Program-made: the position numbers and the translations under genes
DNA from: Bacteroidales bacterium
Lineage (GTDB): Bacteria; Bacteroidota; Bacteroidia; Bacteroidales; JAADJA01
Assembly: GCA_020052415.1 (NCBI GenBank)
Contig: JAGVPB010000078.1
Span: 62,001-126,000 of the forward strand
Length of the DNA stretch: 64,000 bases
Reading direction: 5' to 3'
Notes under the pieces: generated by a model
Told to the model about the DNA's origin: nothing
Seen by the model: only the letters and a program-made list of their open reading frames with translations
Database searches by the model: none
Part shown: positions 46,404 through 53,935 of the stretch, piece by piece
How positions within the stretch are numbered: position 1 is the first letter of the stretch
Layout: the number at the start of each line of letters is the position of its first letter

Positions 46404-47168
46404 TCATGCATTCCCGGTAATCTGGTCCATTACTTCACGTATTTCAAGTTTAAAGCCGGTTCCGTGTACATTGGTTATTGAAATACCAGGATCATCTTTC
46501 AGGTATTTTCTCAATTTTGTAATAAATACGTCCATGCTTCGGCCGATGAAGTAGTCGTCGTCGCCCCAAACTGATTTCAATGCCTGCTCGCGTGTCAGCA
46601 GCTTGTTTTTATATATACACAGGAGTTTGAGCAGTGCACCCTCTTTTCGGGTAAGCGTATATTCAGTTCCATCCAGCTTTAAAAGCATATTTTCAAAATC
46701 AAAAACAAACCTGCCGATCTCGAACATTTTCTGGTTACTTTCCGCCTTTCCATTTTGGGCGATGAGGCATCTTTTTAATATTGCCTTTATGCGCATACTG
46801 AGTTCCTCAGTGTTGAAAGGCTTTGTAATATAATCATCGCAGCCAGCCTGGAAACCCTTAATCCGGTCTTCTTTCAAGGATTTAGCGGTAACAAAAATGA
46901 TGGGAGTAACATCATCATATTTGCGGATATCTTCAGCAACTGAAAATCCATCTTTTTTTGGCATCATTACATCAAGAATTACAAGGTCGTATTTCTTTTT
47001 GGTGAACTCCGTCATACCTTCTTCACCATCATTACATACAGTAGTATCATAATCCAGAAGTTCTAGATAATCCTGAATTACAACACTCAGGTTTAAATCG
47101 TCTTCGACCAGTAAAATTTTCGGTCTTTGGTTTTTTTTAGCATTCAAGGTCTTAACTTTTAATTTCAT
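46404..47168 (-). CDS. OmpR-family response regulator, RprY-like
   Basis: 254 residues. The receiver has LVEDDLNLSVV, phospho-acceptor in LVILDVMMPKKDGFS and the lysine in DYITKPFNTEEL. The winged-helix domain has YTLTRKEGALLKLLC, VWGDDDYFIGRSMDVFITKL and NVHGTGFKLEI. The receiver phrases MMPKKDGF, FVTAK-S-LKEDRI-GF and DDYITKPF closely resemble RprY of Bacteroides. It follows the kinase gene by 37 bp on the same strand and is surely its partner. Confidence 0.93.
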   Translation of the reverse strand: MKLKVKTLNAKKNQRPKILLVEDDLNLSVVIQDYLELLDYDTTVCNDGEEGMTEFTKKKYDLVILDVMMPKKDGFSVAEDIRKYDDVTPIIFVTAKSLKEDRIKGFQAGCDDYITKPFNTEELSMRIKAILKRCLIAQNGKAESNQKMFEIGRFVFDFENMLLKLDGTEYTLTRKEGALLKLLCIYKNKLLTREQALKSVWGDDDYFIGRSMDVFITKLRKYLKDDPGISITNVHGTGFKLEIREVMDQITGNA

Positions 47169-47205
47169 ATAAAATAATAGTTGTTATTAATGTTTCAATC
47201 AGATT

Positions 47206-48474
47206 TTATACAGGAAACGATAATATAAAACTGCTTCCCTTATTCAGTTCACTTTTCAGTTCAATGTGCCCTCCCATTTTTTCAACCATCGTCTTTACAT
47301 AAAAAAGTCCGATACCATATCCTTTTACATCATGGATATCGCCCCTCTGCAAACGGTGAAATTTTTTAAAAACAGCATCCTGGTTTTCTTTGCTTATACC
47401 GATACCTTTATCTGCGACGGAGATCAGTACTGTTCCGTTCAGATTATCCGTATTTACAATAATATGGGGATTTTCAGGCGAATATTTATTTGCGTTATCC
47501 AGCAGGTTAAAAAGGATATTCATCAAATGATCGTGGTCGGCATTTATGATGTGCTTGTGTGCATTTAAATTGGTTTTTATACAACCTTTTCTTTCCTTTA
47601 CCTGTACATTAAAATTGTTGATGCAATCACGAATAATAACGTGTACATCCTGTTCCTTTAGCCTTAGTTTGAAATCTTCCTTATCAATAATGGCAATCTG
47701 CAGAACACGTTCAACCAGTTTCTTTAACCTGATATTTTCCTCTGCAATTATCCTGGAATATTTTTGAACTTTTTCGGGTGAGTTAATGATCTTTTCTTTA
47801 GCCAGCATCTCGGCTGAAACAGAAATGGTAGCTATGGGTGTTTTAAATTCGTGCGTCATATTGTTTACGAAATCTGTTTTCATTTCCGAAAGTTTCTTTT
47901 GCCTGATGATGAAATAGATAGTATAAAAGAAGCTGAACAGCAATACAATCAAAAACAAACCCGACATTACCGGAAGAATGATGATCTTGTTAATCAGCAT
48001 TGCTCTTTGTTGCGGGATATAAACGGATAACATATAGTTATCACTCTGGCAAATACATGTTAGTGAGACCTGGTGAGGAGAACTAATTAAATTATTAATA
48101 TCGCCTTTATAATTTCCCATGATTACCTCTTTATTGATATCATGATAAACACCGTAGTAATAGTTACTTCCAATTTGCAATCCGACAAATTCTTTTTTAA
48201 CCATTGAATCAAGCACTTCCGGATTGACCATGGAAAATAATTGTTCGTTCTCCTTGTATAATGTAGGGTCAGCTTTACTCTTTATATCTGCCTTATTCAC
48301 ATCGGAATTCATAAGTTCGGTAACAATAGTTTTTAGTGAAAGTTTTACACTGTTGTTGAACTGATCTCCCTTTAATGACCATGCATCCCGAACCCAGAAA
48401 AGTTGGGTAATCAGCGCGGCGACAAGCGAGATTGATGTAAGGAAAATTATTACATTTATAACTTTTTTATCCAT
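47206..48474 (-). CDS. sensor histidine kinase, RprX-like
   Basis: 422 residues. Two membrane helices (VINVIIFLTSISLVAALITQ and IIILPVMSGLFLIVLLF) flank a periplasmic sensor domain of about 130 residues. The dimerisation helix has MTHEFKTPIATISVSAEML with the phospho-acceptor histidine. The ATPase domain shows NILFNLLDNANKYSPENP, VADKGIGISKEN and GYGIGLFYVKTMVEKMGG. The stretch of DNA between it and the divergent small secreted protein (142 bp) holds the promoters of both. The signal sensed is unknown. Confidence 0.93.
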   Translation of the reverse strand: MDKKVINVIIFLTSISLVAALITQLFWVRDAWSLKGDQFNNSVKLSLKTIVTELMNSDVNKADIKSKADPTLYKENEQLFSMVNPEVLDSMVKKEFVGLQIGSNYYYGVYHDINKEVIMGNYKGDINNLISSPHQVSLTCICQSDNYMLSVYIPQQRAMLINKIIILPVMSGLFLIVLLFSFFYTIYFIIRQKKLSEMKTDFVNNMTHEFKTPIATISVSAEMLAKEKIINSPEKVQKYSRIIAEENIRLKKLVERVLQIAIIDKEDFKLRLKEQDVHVIIRDCINNFNVQVKERKGCIKTNLNAHKHIINADHDHLMNILFNLLDNANKYSPENPHIIVNTDNLNGTVLISVADKGIGISKENQDAVFKKFHRLQRGDIHDVKGYGIGLFYVKTMVEKMGGHIELKSELNKGSSFILSFPV

Positions 48475-48573
48475 GAATCAAAATTAGCTTCATTGGGTAA
48501 GGGTATTATGATTTTTAACAAATAATTAACAGTATTTAACAACTCATTAACAACATAACAACTAAAATCATGT

Positions 48574-48581
48574 TATGTTTG
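48574..48581 (+). promoter_or_regulatory. putative -7 box for the small Cys/Lys-rich protein
   Basis: TATGTTTG fits TAnnTTTG and overlaps the perfect palindrome TTTGCATGCAAA (48578-48589). The ATG is 36 bp further on. No clear -33 element was found. Confidence 0.4.
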
Positions 48582-48616
48582 CATGCAAATAATAATCATA
48601 AAAAAAATATAGAAAC

Positions 48617-48913
48617 ATGAAAAAAGTTCTTTTGACAATTGGAATTATTTCTTTTTTGCTGATCGGTTCTGTAACTGTAGAAACAGTTGTTGCAGGACAA
48701 GTGAATACTAAAGTTTGTGACGATCCTCCAAAGAAAGAAGTGAAAAGTAAGAAATCATGCTGTGCACCGGGCGAAATGAAGAGTTGTAGTGCTCCATGTA
48801 CCGATAAAACGGCAGTTAAAGAAGACAACAAAAGCAAAGAAGGAACTAGTACAACTACTGAAACAACTACTGTGAAAAAAGAGACAGAAAAAGTCGATCC
48901 TGATAAGAAGTAA
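48617..48913 (+). CDS. small exported Cys/Lys-rich protein
   Basis: 98 residues. A signal peptide (MKKVLLTIGIISFLLIGSV) is followed by a 65-residue hydrophilic mature part. Five cysteines lie within a short stretch (VCDDPPKKEVKSKKSCCAPG, then KSCSAPC), and the rest is Lys/Glu/Thr-rich with a TTTETTT run. No family was recognised. The cysteine cluster could bind metal or form disulfides. It is divergent from the RprXY-like kinase and has its own promoter-like box and terminator, so it may be a target of that system. An overlapping 142-codon minus-strand frame lacks gene-like features. Confidence 0.7.
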   Translation: MKKVLLTIGIISFLLIGSVTVETVVAGQVNTKVCDDPPKKEVKSKKSCCAPGEMKSCSAPCTDKTAVKEDNKSKEGTSTTTETTTVKKETEKVDPDKK

Positions 48914-48933
48914 ATTGATAACCTCTTGTTTTT

Positions 48934-48970
48934 GATCCCGGTCATGGCTTGTCCAGATCGGGATTTTTTT
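48934..48970 (+). terminator. terminator of the small Cys/Lys-rich gene
   Basis: ATCCCG (48935-48940) pairs with CGGGAT (48959-48964) and is followed by seven T or more. It sits 22 bp after the stop codon. Confidence 0.7.
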
Positions 48971-48992
48971 TGCCATTCTGTTAGTTCAGTTT

Positions 48993-49838
48993 TCAAATAT
49001 TTTGTTTTACCCGGCCTGAAGAATTAAAATAGATCAATTCCTTAAAACCTATTTCCTTTAATAACACAAGAGCTTCTTCACAATAGCCATTCAATTCCAA
49101 AGGTAAATGAGCATCCGAGCTTAATGTCACCGGGATTTTCAAGTGATGCAATTGCTCAAGAATTTCTGGTCCGGGGAAAAAAGTGTCGGATCTTTTTTTA
49201 TAGAGTCCTCTCGTATTTACTTCCACAATGCAATCCGATTCATCAGTGATGCATTTCAGGGTTTTCCAAACCAAATCCCTGTACCATTTCTCATCTTCCG
49301 CAAAAAACCGGTTTTTATTATGCATTTTAATTTTGTCAAGATGAGCGATAATGTCCGGTTTTTGGGTAAGAATCATCTCCATGACCTGATTATAGTATGC
49401 TTCCACTCCTTTTCGAATATTGCCGTTGAACAAGTTGTTCAAACCCAGGTCATAAGATTCCTGTTTCGGCCCGTCAATAAACCACAAATCCTCCTTTTCT
49501 TTAGTCCGAACCAGGTGAACGCCACCAATGGTATAATCAAGGCTTCCAACCGACTTAAAGTCGGCAATATTGCGGGTAATTCCGGGAATATAATCAATTT
49601 CCATTGAAAGCAGGATGTTGATCTTACCTTTGTATTTTTCACCAAGTGCACGAATAGCAGTAACGTATTCATCCATCCTGTCTTCTTTCAATGAAAAGTT
49701 ATTTTCGAATGGAACCGGGGCATGGCTTGAGAACCCGAGGGTATGATATCCGAGAACAATAGCCCGTTTAACATATTCTTCGGGCGCTTCCTTTCCATCG
49801 CAAAAATAGCTGTGAGTATGCAGGTTAAAATAGTTCAT
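48993..49838 (-). CDS. PHP-domain histidinol-phosphatase-like protein (HisK type)
   Basis: 281 residues from ATG 49838 (MNYFNLHTHSYFCDGK); a 44-codon upstream extension is not family-like. Metal ligands of the PHP fold are visible in order: NLHTH, GFSSHAP, SMEIDYIPG, GGVHLV, IAHLDKIKMH and LSSDAHLP. The length and the HSYFCDG opening fit the HisK branch of histidinol-phosphate phosphatases. Substrate is not proven, since no other histidine biosynthesis gene is nearby. The stop of the U32 gene lies 70 bp upstream on the same strand, so co-transcription is possible. Confidence 0.9.
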   Translation of the reverse strand: MNYFNLHTHSYFCDGKEAPEEYVKRAIVLGYHTLGFSSHAPVPFENNFSLKEDRMDEYVTAIRALGEKYKGKINILLSMEIDYIPGITRNIADFKSVGSLDYTIGGVHLVRTKEKEDLWFIDGPKQESYDLGLNNLFNGNIRKGVEAYYNQVMEMILTQKPDIIAHLDKIKMHNKNRFFAEDEKWYRDLVWKTLKCITDESDCIVEVNTRGLYKKRSDTFFPGPEILEQLHHLKIPVTLSSDAHLPLELNGYCEEALVLLKEIGFKELIYFNSSGRVKQNI

Positions 49839-49908
49839 ACAAAAAATGATCAAATTGTGCAATACCAATGCATAAAGTTGTGCATTAGTAAAGCATATCT
49901 TTATTCTA

Positions 49909-51156
49909 TTATAGTTTTCTATTGGAGTCGACCGCCTTATAAACTTTGTCCCCTCTTCGGACCAACTCATTCACCGGAATAGAACACATTTCACCTTTTA
50001 TTGTTCGGTGGACATTTTTTAGAGCTACTCTTATTTCCGAAACAATATCCTCATAAACACCCGTTGTCGGCCCGATGATCATGATTTCTTCACCAATTCT
50101 CAGGTTATGTGTTTCCATTTTAACCTCCGCAACCTTCAGTTTGCTGAAATAATTAGTCACCATCCCGACATAGACTTTTTGTTTTGTGGCTTGTGAACCG
50201 TATTGTCCGGTCCATTCACCCATTTTTCTGCCCAGGTAATAGCCGTCCCAGAAACCGCGGTTATAAACGGTTCCAAGTTTCAGGTTCCAGGTTACAAGTT
50301 TATCTTTCGTGAAGTTACCCTCAAAAAAAGAATCCACAGCCTCACGATAAACCGAACTCACTGTTTTTACATAGTCAGCCGACCTTCCGCGCCCTTCGAT
50401 TTTCAGAACCCGGACTCCTGCATCGAGGATTTTATCAAGGAAATCAATAGTTTTCAGGTCTTTGGGCGACATGATGTATTCGTTATCCACAACGAGTTCG
50501 ATCCCATCATCGTCTGTAACATGGTAAGGGCGGCGGCATTGCTGCAGGCAGGCTCCGCGATTGGCTGAAGAGTTCAGGTTGTCGAGGCTCAGATAGCACT
50601 TTCCGGAAATCGCCATACACAGAGCACCATGAGCAAAAACCTCGATCTGAACCAGTTTTCCGGAAGGTCCTTTAATCTCATTCTCTTTAATTGCTTTAAC
50701 TATGGTTGCAACCTGCTTCAGGTTCAGTTCTCTTGCAGTAACCATCACATCGGCATATTTCGACCAGTATCTGACGGCTTCAAAATTGGTAATATTGCTT
50801 TGGGTTGACATGTGAACTTCCATTCCAACCTGGTTTGCATATTGAATCACAGCCTGGTCAGAAGCAATTATTGCACTGATTTCGTTTTTCTTTGCTGCGT
50901 CAACAACAGTTCTCATTTCATCCAGTTCAACATCGAAAATCACTGCATTTAGAGTTATATAGGACCGGATATTATGTTGTTTACAGATGTCTGAAATTTT
51001 TTTTAGATCCTCGAGTGTGAAATTTTTGCTCGATTTGGATCGCATATTCAAATGTCCGATACCGAAATACACTGAATCAGCTTTTCCCTGTATTGCAGCC
51101 ATTAGGGATTCGTACGAACCTACGGGAGCCATGATTTCTATATCGGATGCTTTCAT
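49909..51156 (-). CDS. peptidase U32 family protein
   Basis: 415 residues from ATG 51156 (MKASDIEIMAPVGSYESLMA); the longer frame adds 17 codons. The typical order is ADSVYFGIGHLNMR, VHMSTQSNITNFEAV, the cysteine region GALCMAISGKCYLSL and NRGACLQQCRRPY, then DLKTIDFLDKILDAGVRVLK-IEGRGRS. Relatives (TrhP/YegQ, UbiU) carry an iron-sulfur cluster on such cysteines and act in tRNA hydroxylation or cofactor synthesis rather than proteolysis. A heptamer-repeat tract (50269-50299) encodes part of the TWNLKLGTV segment in frame, an odd feature for a conserved gene. Confidence 0.92.
   Translation of the reverse strand: MKASDIEIMAPVGSYESLMAAIQGKADSVYFGIGHLNMRSKSSKNFTLEDLKKISDICKQHNIRSYITLNAVIFDVELDEMRTVVDAAKKNEISAIIASDQAVIQYANQVGMEVHMSTQSNITNFEAVRYWSKYADVMVTARELNLKQVATIVKAIKENEIKGPSGKLVQIEVFAHGALCMAISGKCYLSLDNLNSSANRGACLQQCRRPYHVTDDDGIELVVDNEYIMSPKDLKTIDFLDKILDAGVRVLKIEGRGRSADYVKTVSSVYREAVDSFFEGNFTKDKLVTWNLKLGTVYNRGFWDGYYLGRKMGEWTGQYGSQATKQKVYVGMVTNYFSKLKVAEVKMETHNLRIGEEIMIIGPTTGVYEDIVSEIRVALKNVHRTIKGEMCSIPVNELVRRGDKVYKAVDSNRKL
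50269..50299. repeat. heptanucleotide repeat inside the U32 gene
   Basis: Units GGTTCCA, AGTTTCA, GGTTCCA, GGTTACA and AGT run at a seven-base period. The units resemble those at 26599-26619 (GGTTTCA, AGTTCCA, GGTTTCA). The tract is translated on the minus strand as part of TWNLKLGTV, without breaking the frame. Confidence 0.7.
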
Positions 51157-51259
51157 ATAGTTCTTTGTAAATATTATTGCTGCAAAATTAAGGTTTATCC
51201 AATTCAATCATTTTCTAATGTTTATTTCAGTAAATTTGTGAATAAATTCTGAATATAAA

Positions 51260-51439
51260 ATGGACAACATTGAAATACTATATAAAGAATCATTAAAGCT
51301 TCGACCTGCTGAACGATTACAACTGATGGAGATGATAGTAAAAAGTTGGGATCAACCCAATGAAAAGATTGATCAAATTTGGGCTATGGAAGCCGAACAT
51401 CGTTATCATGCATTGGAAAAGGGAAAGAAACCGCTTTAA
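51260..51439 (+). CDS. orphan antitoxin-like protein (addiction module component, Unstab_antitox type)
   Basis: 59 residues, start ATG 51260 after an AT-rich leader, stop TAA 51437-51439. The sequence ESLKLRPAERLQLMEMIVKS, then IDQIWAMEAEHRYHALEKGK, follows the Unstab_antitox pattern (L-x-P-x-E-R-x-x-L..SL, then W..EAE-R..A..G). These antitoxins pair with ParE/RelE-type toxins encoded immediately downstream. Here no toxin follows; instead an operator-like palindrome and an ATPase gene begin 11 bp later. The C terminus stops soon after the G-K phrase, so it may also be truncated. Confidence 0.7.
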   Translation: MDNIEILYKESLKLRPAERLQLMEMIVKSWDQPNEKIDQIWAMEAEHRYHALEKGKKPL

Positions 51440-51449
51440 ATAATCCTCA

Positions 51450-51521
51450 ACTAACAAAAATGTAACTAACAATTGTGTTAGTTACAAAAAGGTTACATAC
51501 ATTTGTAGCAAATTTGTTAGT
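51450..51521. promoter_or_regulatory. palindromic ACTAAC/GTTAGT array before the second ATPase gene
   Basis: GTAACTAAC (51462-51470) and GTTAGTTAC (51477-51485) are a perfect 9-bp inverted repeat around 6 nt. Further half-sites are ACTAAC at 51450-51455 and GTTAGT at 51516-51521, the latter ending 1 bp before the ATG. The core resembles ACTAAC-N6-TTAGT in the array before the ATPase gene at 26779. Confidence 0.65.
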
Positions 51522-51522
51522 T

Positions 51523-52653
51523 ATGAATGCACCGTTTATTTTTGGGAGACTTGCAACAGATAAAAACTTCACCGATCGTAAAAAGGAACTGAACCACTTA
51601 AAGCAAAACTTCATTTCAGGAATCAACACCATCCTCATTTCGCCCCGCCGATGGGGAAAATCTTCTTTGGTTCAAAAGTCAGGAGAAGAAGTAGTCAAGT
51701 CAGAAAAAAACCTGAAAATGGTGTACATGGACCTATTCAACATAAGGACTGAGGAAGAATTTTATAAAAACCTGTCGGAAAAGGTGTTTAAGGCAGTTTC
51801 GGGAAGGATAGAAGAACTTATTGAAAATACTAAAAATTTTATGAAACAATGGGTTCCTAAAATTACTTTTACACCTGATGCTCAACAGGAAATTAGTTTC
51901 GGGCTTGATTGGCATAAAGTAAAAAAACAACCTGATGAAATCCTTAACCTCGCTGAGGTCATAGCAACAGAAAAGCGTCTGAAAATCGTGATTTGTATTG
52001 ATGAGTTTCAGAACATAGCATATTTTGAAAATCCGCTTGCGTTCCAGAAGAAAATCCGTTCACACTGGCAACGACACCAAAAAACATCTTATTGTCTCTA
52101 TGGAAGCAAGCGTCACATGTTGATGGAAGTCTTTGCATCGCCATCCATGCCGTTTTACAAGTTCGGCGACCTGATGTTCCTTGAAAAAATTTCTTCTGAA
52201 AACTGGCAACCTTTTATCGTTGGCCGTTTTAAGTCAACAGGTAAAAAGATACCTAAAAAACTTGCCTTACGCATTGCCGAACTTATGGAGAACCATCCTT
52301 ATTATGTCCAGCAATTAGCCCAGCTGTGCTGGCTTCGAACCGACAAAGAAACCGATGATGCCGTTATTGATGAATCACTTGATTCGCTTATTATGCAACT
52401 CAGTTTATTGTTTCAAAGCCTTACCGAATCTCTTAGCACAACTCAGGTTAATTTTTTAAAAGCGCTGCTTGATGGTGTAACCATGTTAAGCTCAAAGGAT
52501 ACGATTGAGAAATATAACCTGGGTACTTCGGCAAACGTGAACAGAATAAAAGGTGCACTGATCGGACGGGAGATCATTGATGAACACAACGGAAAACTTA
52601 CGATTCTCGATCCTGTATATGCTATCTGGCTGAACAGGTATTACTTCATATAA
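51523..52653 (+). CDS. ATP-binding protein of the archaeal-type ATPase family
   Basis: 376 residues from ATG 51523 (MNAPFIFGRLATDKNFTDRK); a longer frame would start inside the palindrome. Walker A is SPRRWGKSSLVQKSG and Walker B KIVICIDEFQNIAYF, followed by SYCLYGSKRHMLMEVF (sensor-like) and EKISSENWQPFIVGRFKSTG. The C-terminal half is a winged-helix region (LDSLIMQLSLLFQSLTESLS to LTILDPVYAIWLNRYYF). The family (ATPase_2/AAA_35-like) is common in archaea and Bacteroidota and functionally uncharacterised. It sits between an orphan antitoxin and a fragment of a related ATPase, an accessory neighbourhood. Confidence 0.88.
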   Translation: MNAPFIFGRLATDKNFTDRKKELNHLKQNFISGINTILISPRRWGKSSLVQKSGEEVVKSEKNLKMVYMDLFNIRTEEEFYKNLSEKVFKAVSGRIEELIENTKNFMKQWVPKITFTPDAQQEISFGLDWHKVKKQPDEILNLAEVIATEKRLKIVICIDEFQNIAYFENPLAFQKKIRSHWQRHQKTSYCLYGSKRHMLMEVFASPSMPFYKFGDLMFLEKISSENWQPFIVGRFKSTGKKIPKKLALRIAELMENHPYYVQQLAQLCWLRTDKETDDAVIDESLDSLIMQLSLLFQSLTESLSTTQVNFLKALLDGVTMLSSKDTIEKYNLGTSANVNRIKGALIGREIIDEHNGKLTILDPVYAIWLNRYYFI

Positions 52654-52678
52654 ACCCAGAAAAAGATTCTGTTATATT

Positions 52679-52912
52679 ATGCAAAAAGTACAAATAAGAA
52701 TTTGGATTTCTAATCTGTACCAGGCAATAGAGATCAAATCAGGTTCGGCGGTACACCCTGATTTTTTCAAGAACCTGCTGATTTATCAGAAGTTGTCAGG
52801 CATAGCGGATGATCAGCTATTTCTTATTAACGGCGGAATGGATACATACCGTCGAAACCAGGCGATGGTAGTGTCATGGAAGGATTTGGAAATCCTGATT
52901 CTGGGGGAATAA
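52679..52912 (+). pseudogene. C-terminal fragment of a DUF4143-type ATPase
   Basis: The 77-codon frame encodes AIEIKSGSAVHPDFFKNL, then YQKLSG, LFLINGGMDTYRRNQAM and SWKDLEILILGE. This matches the end of DUF4143 ATPases, where the E-I-K-S phrase is part of the PD-(D/E)XK-like fold, but the whole ATPase and middle regions are missing. It is therefore read as the remnant of a third ATPase gene, left 25 bp after the intact one. A start codon for separate expression is not evident. Confidence 0.65.
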
Positions 52913-53082
52913 AAATGGAATCAATTCACTCTTTCATTGATGAAATACAGGTCATCGGCACTGTCGCTTTTTATTGTTATTGTTCCCATGATGCAAATGT
53001 TTTCACAAATTTATTAAAATTTTACTCTATCCCTAGGAAAAAATATTTTTCAGGTATTAATAAAACGATTTGTAAAAAACTA

Positions 53083-53090
53083 TAACTTTG
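53083..53090 (+). promoter_or_regulatory. putative -7 box for the caspase-cluster genes
   Basis: TAACTTTG fits TAnnTTTG and lies 49 bp before the first gene of the cluster. A TTTG at 53069-53072 is too close to serve as the -33 element, so only the -7 box is supported. Confidence 0.4.
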
Positions 53091-53139
53091 ACCATGAAAA
53101 AATAATGTCGAACATAATTAACCGTTAAAAAAAAATTTT

Positions 53140-53736
53140 ATGAAAATGAATTACAAAATTACCAACATCGTGATGCTTGCCGCTCTTGTTATGATTTTTA
53201 TCATCAGTGGCTGCAAATCAAAGGAAAAAGCTGCTTCCTCCAAAGACCAGGGAGAAACCCTGATTGAAGTTTACTGTTCCGGACCGGAATTCCAGTCAAA
53301 CAATGAGTACTTCAGGGCAAACCAGTTGGGCGAAAGCATGGACCAGGCTACAGCTAAGAAAAAAGCCATGAGCAACACCAGGGCTGATTTGGCATCGGCA
53401 ATTCAGACCACTGTAAAGGGTGTCATTGACAATTATTTAAACTCCCGCGAGCTAAATAAAGTAGAGGACCTTGAGCAAAAGTACGAAGCGCTTACCCGCG
53501 AAGTTATTGATCAAAAGCTTACCGGCGTTAAGACAATTTGTGAAAAGACTACCAAGACCAGCGAAGGTAATTACAAGACTTACATTGCCCTTGAACTGGC
53601 AGGTGATGAGCTGATGAATGCCATGAATGCCCGTTTGTCGCAGGATGATAAGCTGAAGATTGATTACGATTACGAACAGTTCAAAAAGACCTTCGATGCT
53701 GAAATGGAGAAAATGGCCAAGGAAAGAGGCCAGTAA
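53140..53736 (+). CDS. LPP20-family lipoprotein
   Basis: 198 residues with a lipoprotein signal (LAALVMIFIISGCKS). The pattern EVYCSGPEFQSNNEYFRANQ, AKKKAMSNTRADLASAIQTT and KTICEKTTKTSEGNYKTYIALE is that of LPP20-like proteins, whose central helix is rich in A-x-x-x-A-R-A-x-L. The family is named for a Helicobacter outer-membrane lipoprotein and has no known enzymatic role. First gene of the cluster that includes the caspase-like peptidase. Confidence 0.85.
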   Translation: MKMNYKITNIVMLAALVMIFIISGCKSKEKAASSKDQGETLIEVYCSGPEFQSNNEYFRANQLGESMDQATAKKKAMSNTRADLASAIQTTVKGVIDNYLNSRELNKVEDLEQKYEALTREVIDQKLTGVKTICEKTTKTSEGNYKTYIALELAGDELMNAMNARLSQDDKLKIDYDYEQFKKTFDAEMEKMAKERGQ

Positions 53737-53783
53737 AAAACGATTGTTATGCTGAAAATCCTCTTTTTATGATTTTACAGCAC

Positions 53784-53846
53784 CACGCATAGGCGCGAAG
53801 GATTTCCCGGTTTTAATCCGTTAAATTTCTTTTGCGCCATTGCGTG
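53784..53846. repeat. imperfect 18-bp inverted repeat, possible relic element
   Basis: CACGCATAGGCGCGAAGG (53784-53801) and CTTTTGCGCCATTGCGTG (53829-53846) are inverted with four mismatches. The core matches the CGCAATGGCGCAAAG-type tracts often seen scattered in Bacteroidota genomes. No T run follows, so it is not a typical terminator. Confidence 0.45.
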
Positions 53847-53935
53847 TAACTTCTGTTTGAATTTCTCTCCTGTATTTTTGAGAAATGTGATATTCCTGAT
53901 CATTGTTGATTTATTAAGTGTCAATCCGGGTGACT

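Noticed and set aside
48568-48996. 142-codon minus-strand frame over the small Cys/Lys-rich gene
   Set aside because: The plus-strand frame has a signal peptide, promoter-like box and terminator; the minus frame is a low-complexity shadow crossing that terminator.
52919-53085. Small plus-strand frame with a CYCYCSH stretch
   Set aside because: No start context, no family resemblance, and overlap with the putative promoter of the next gene.
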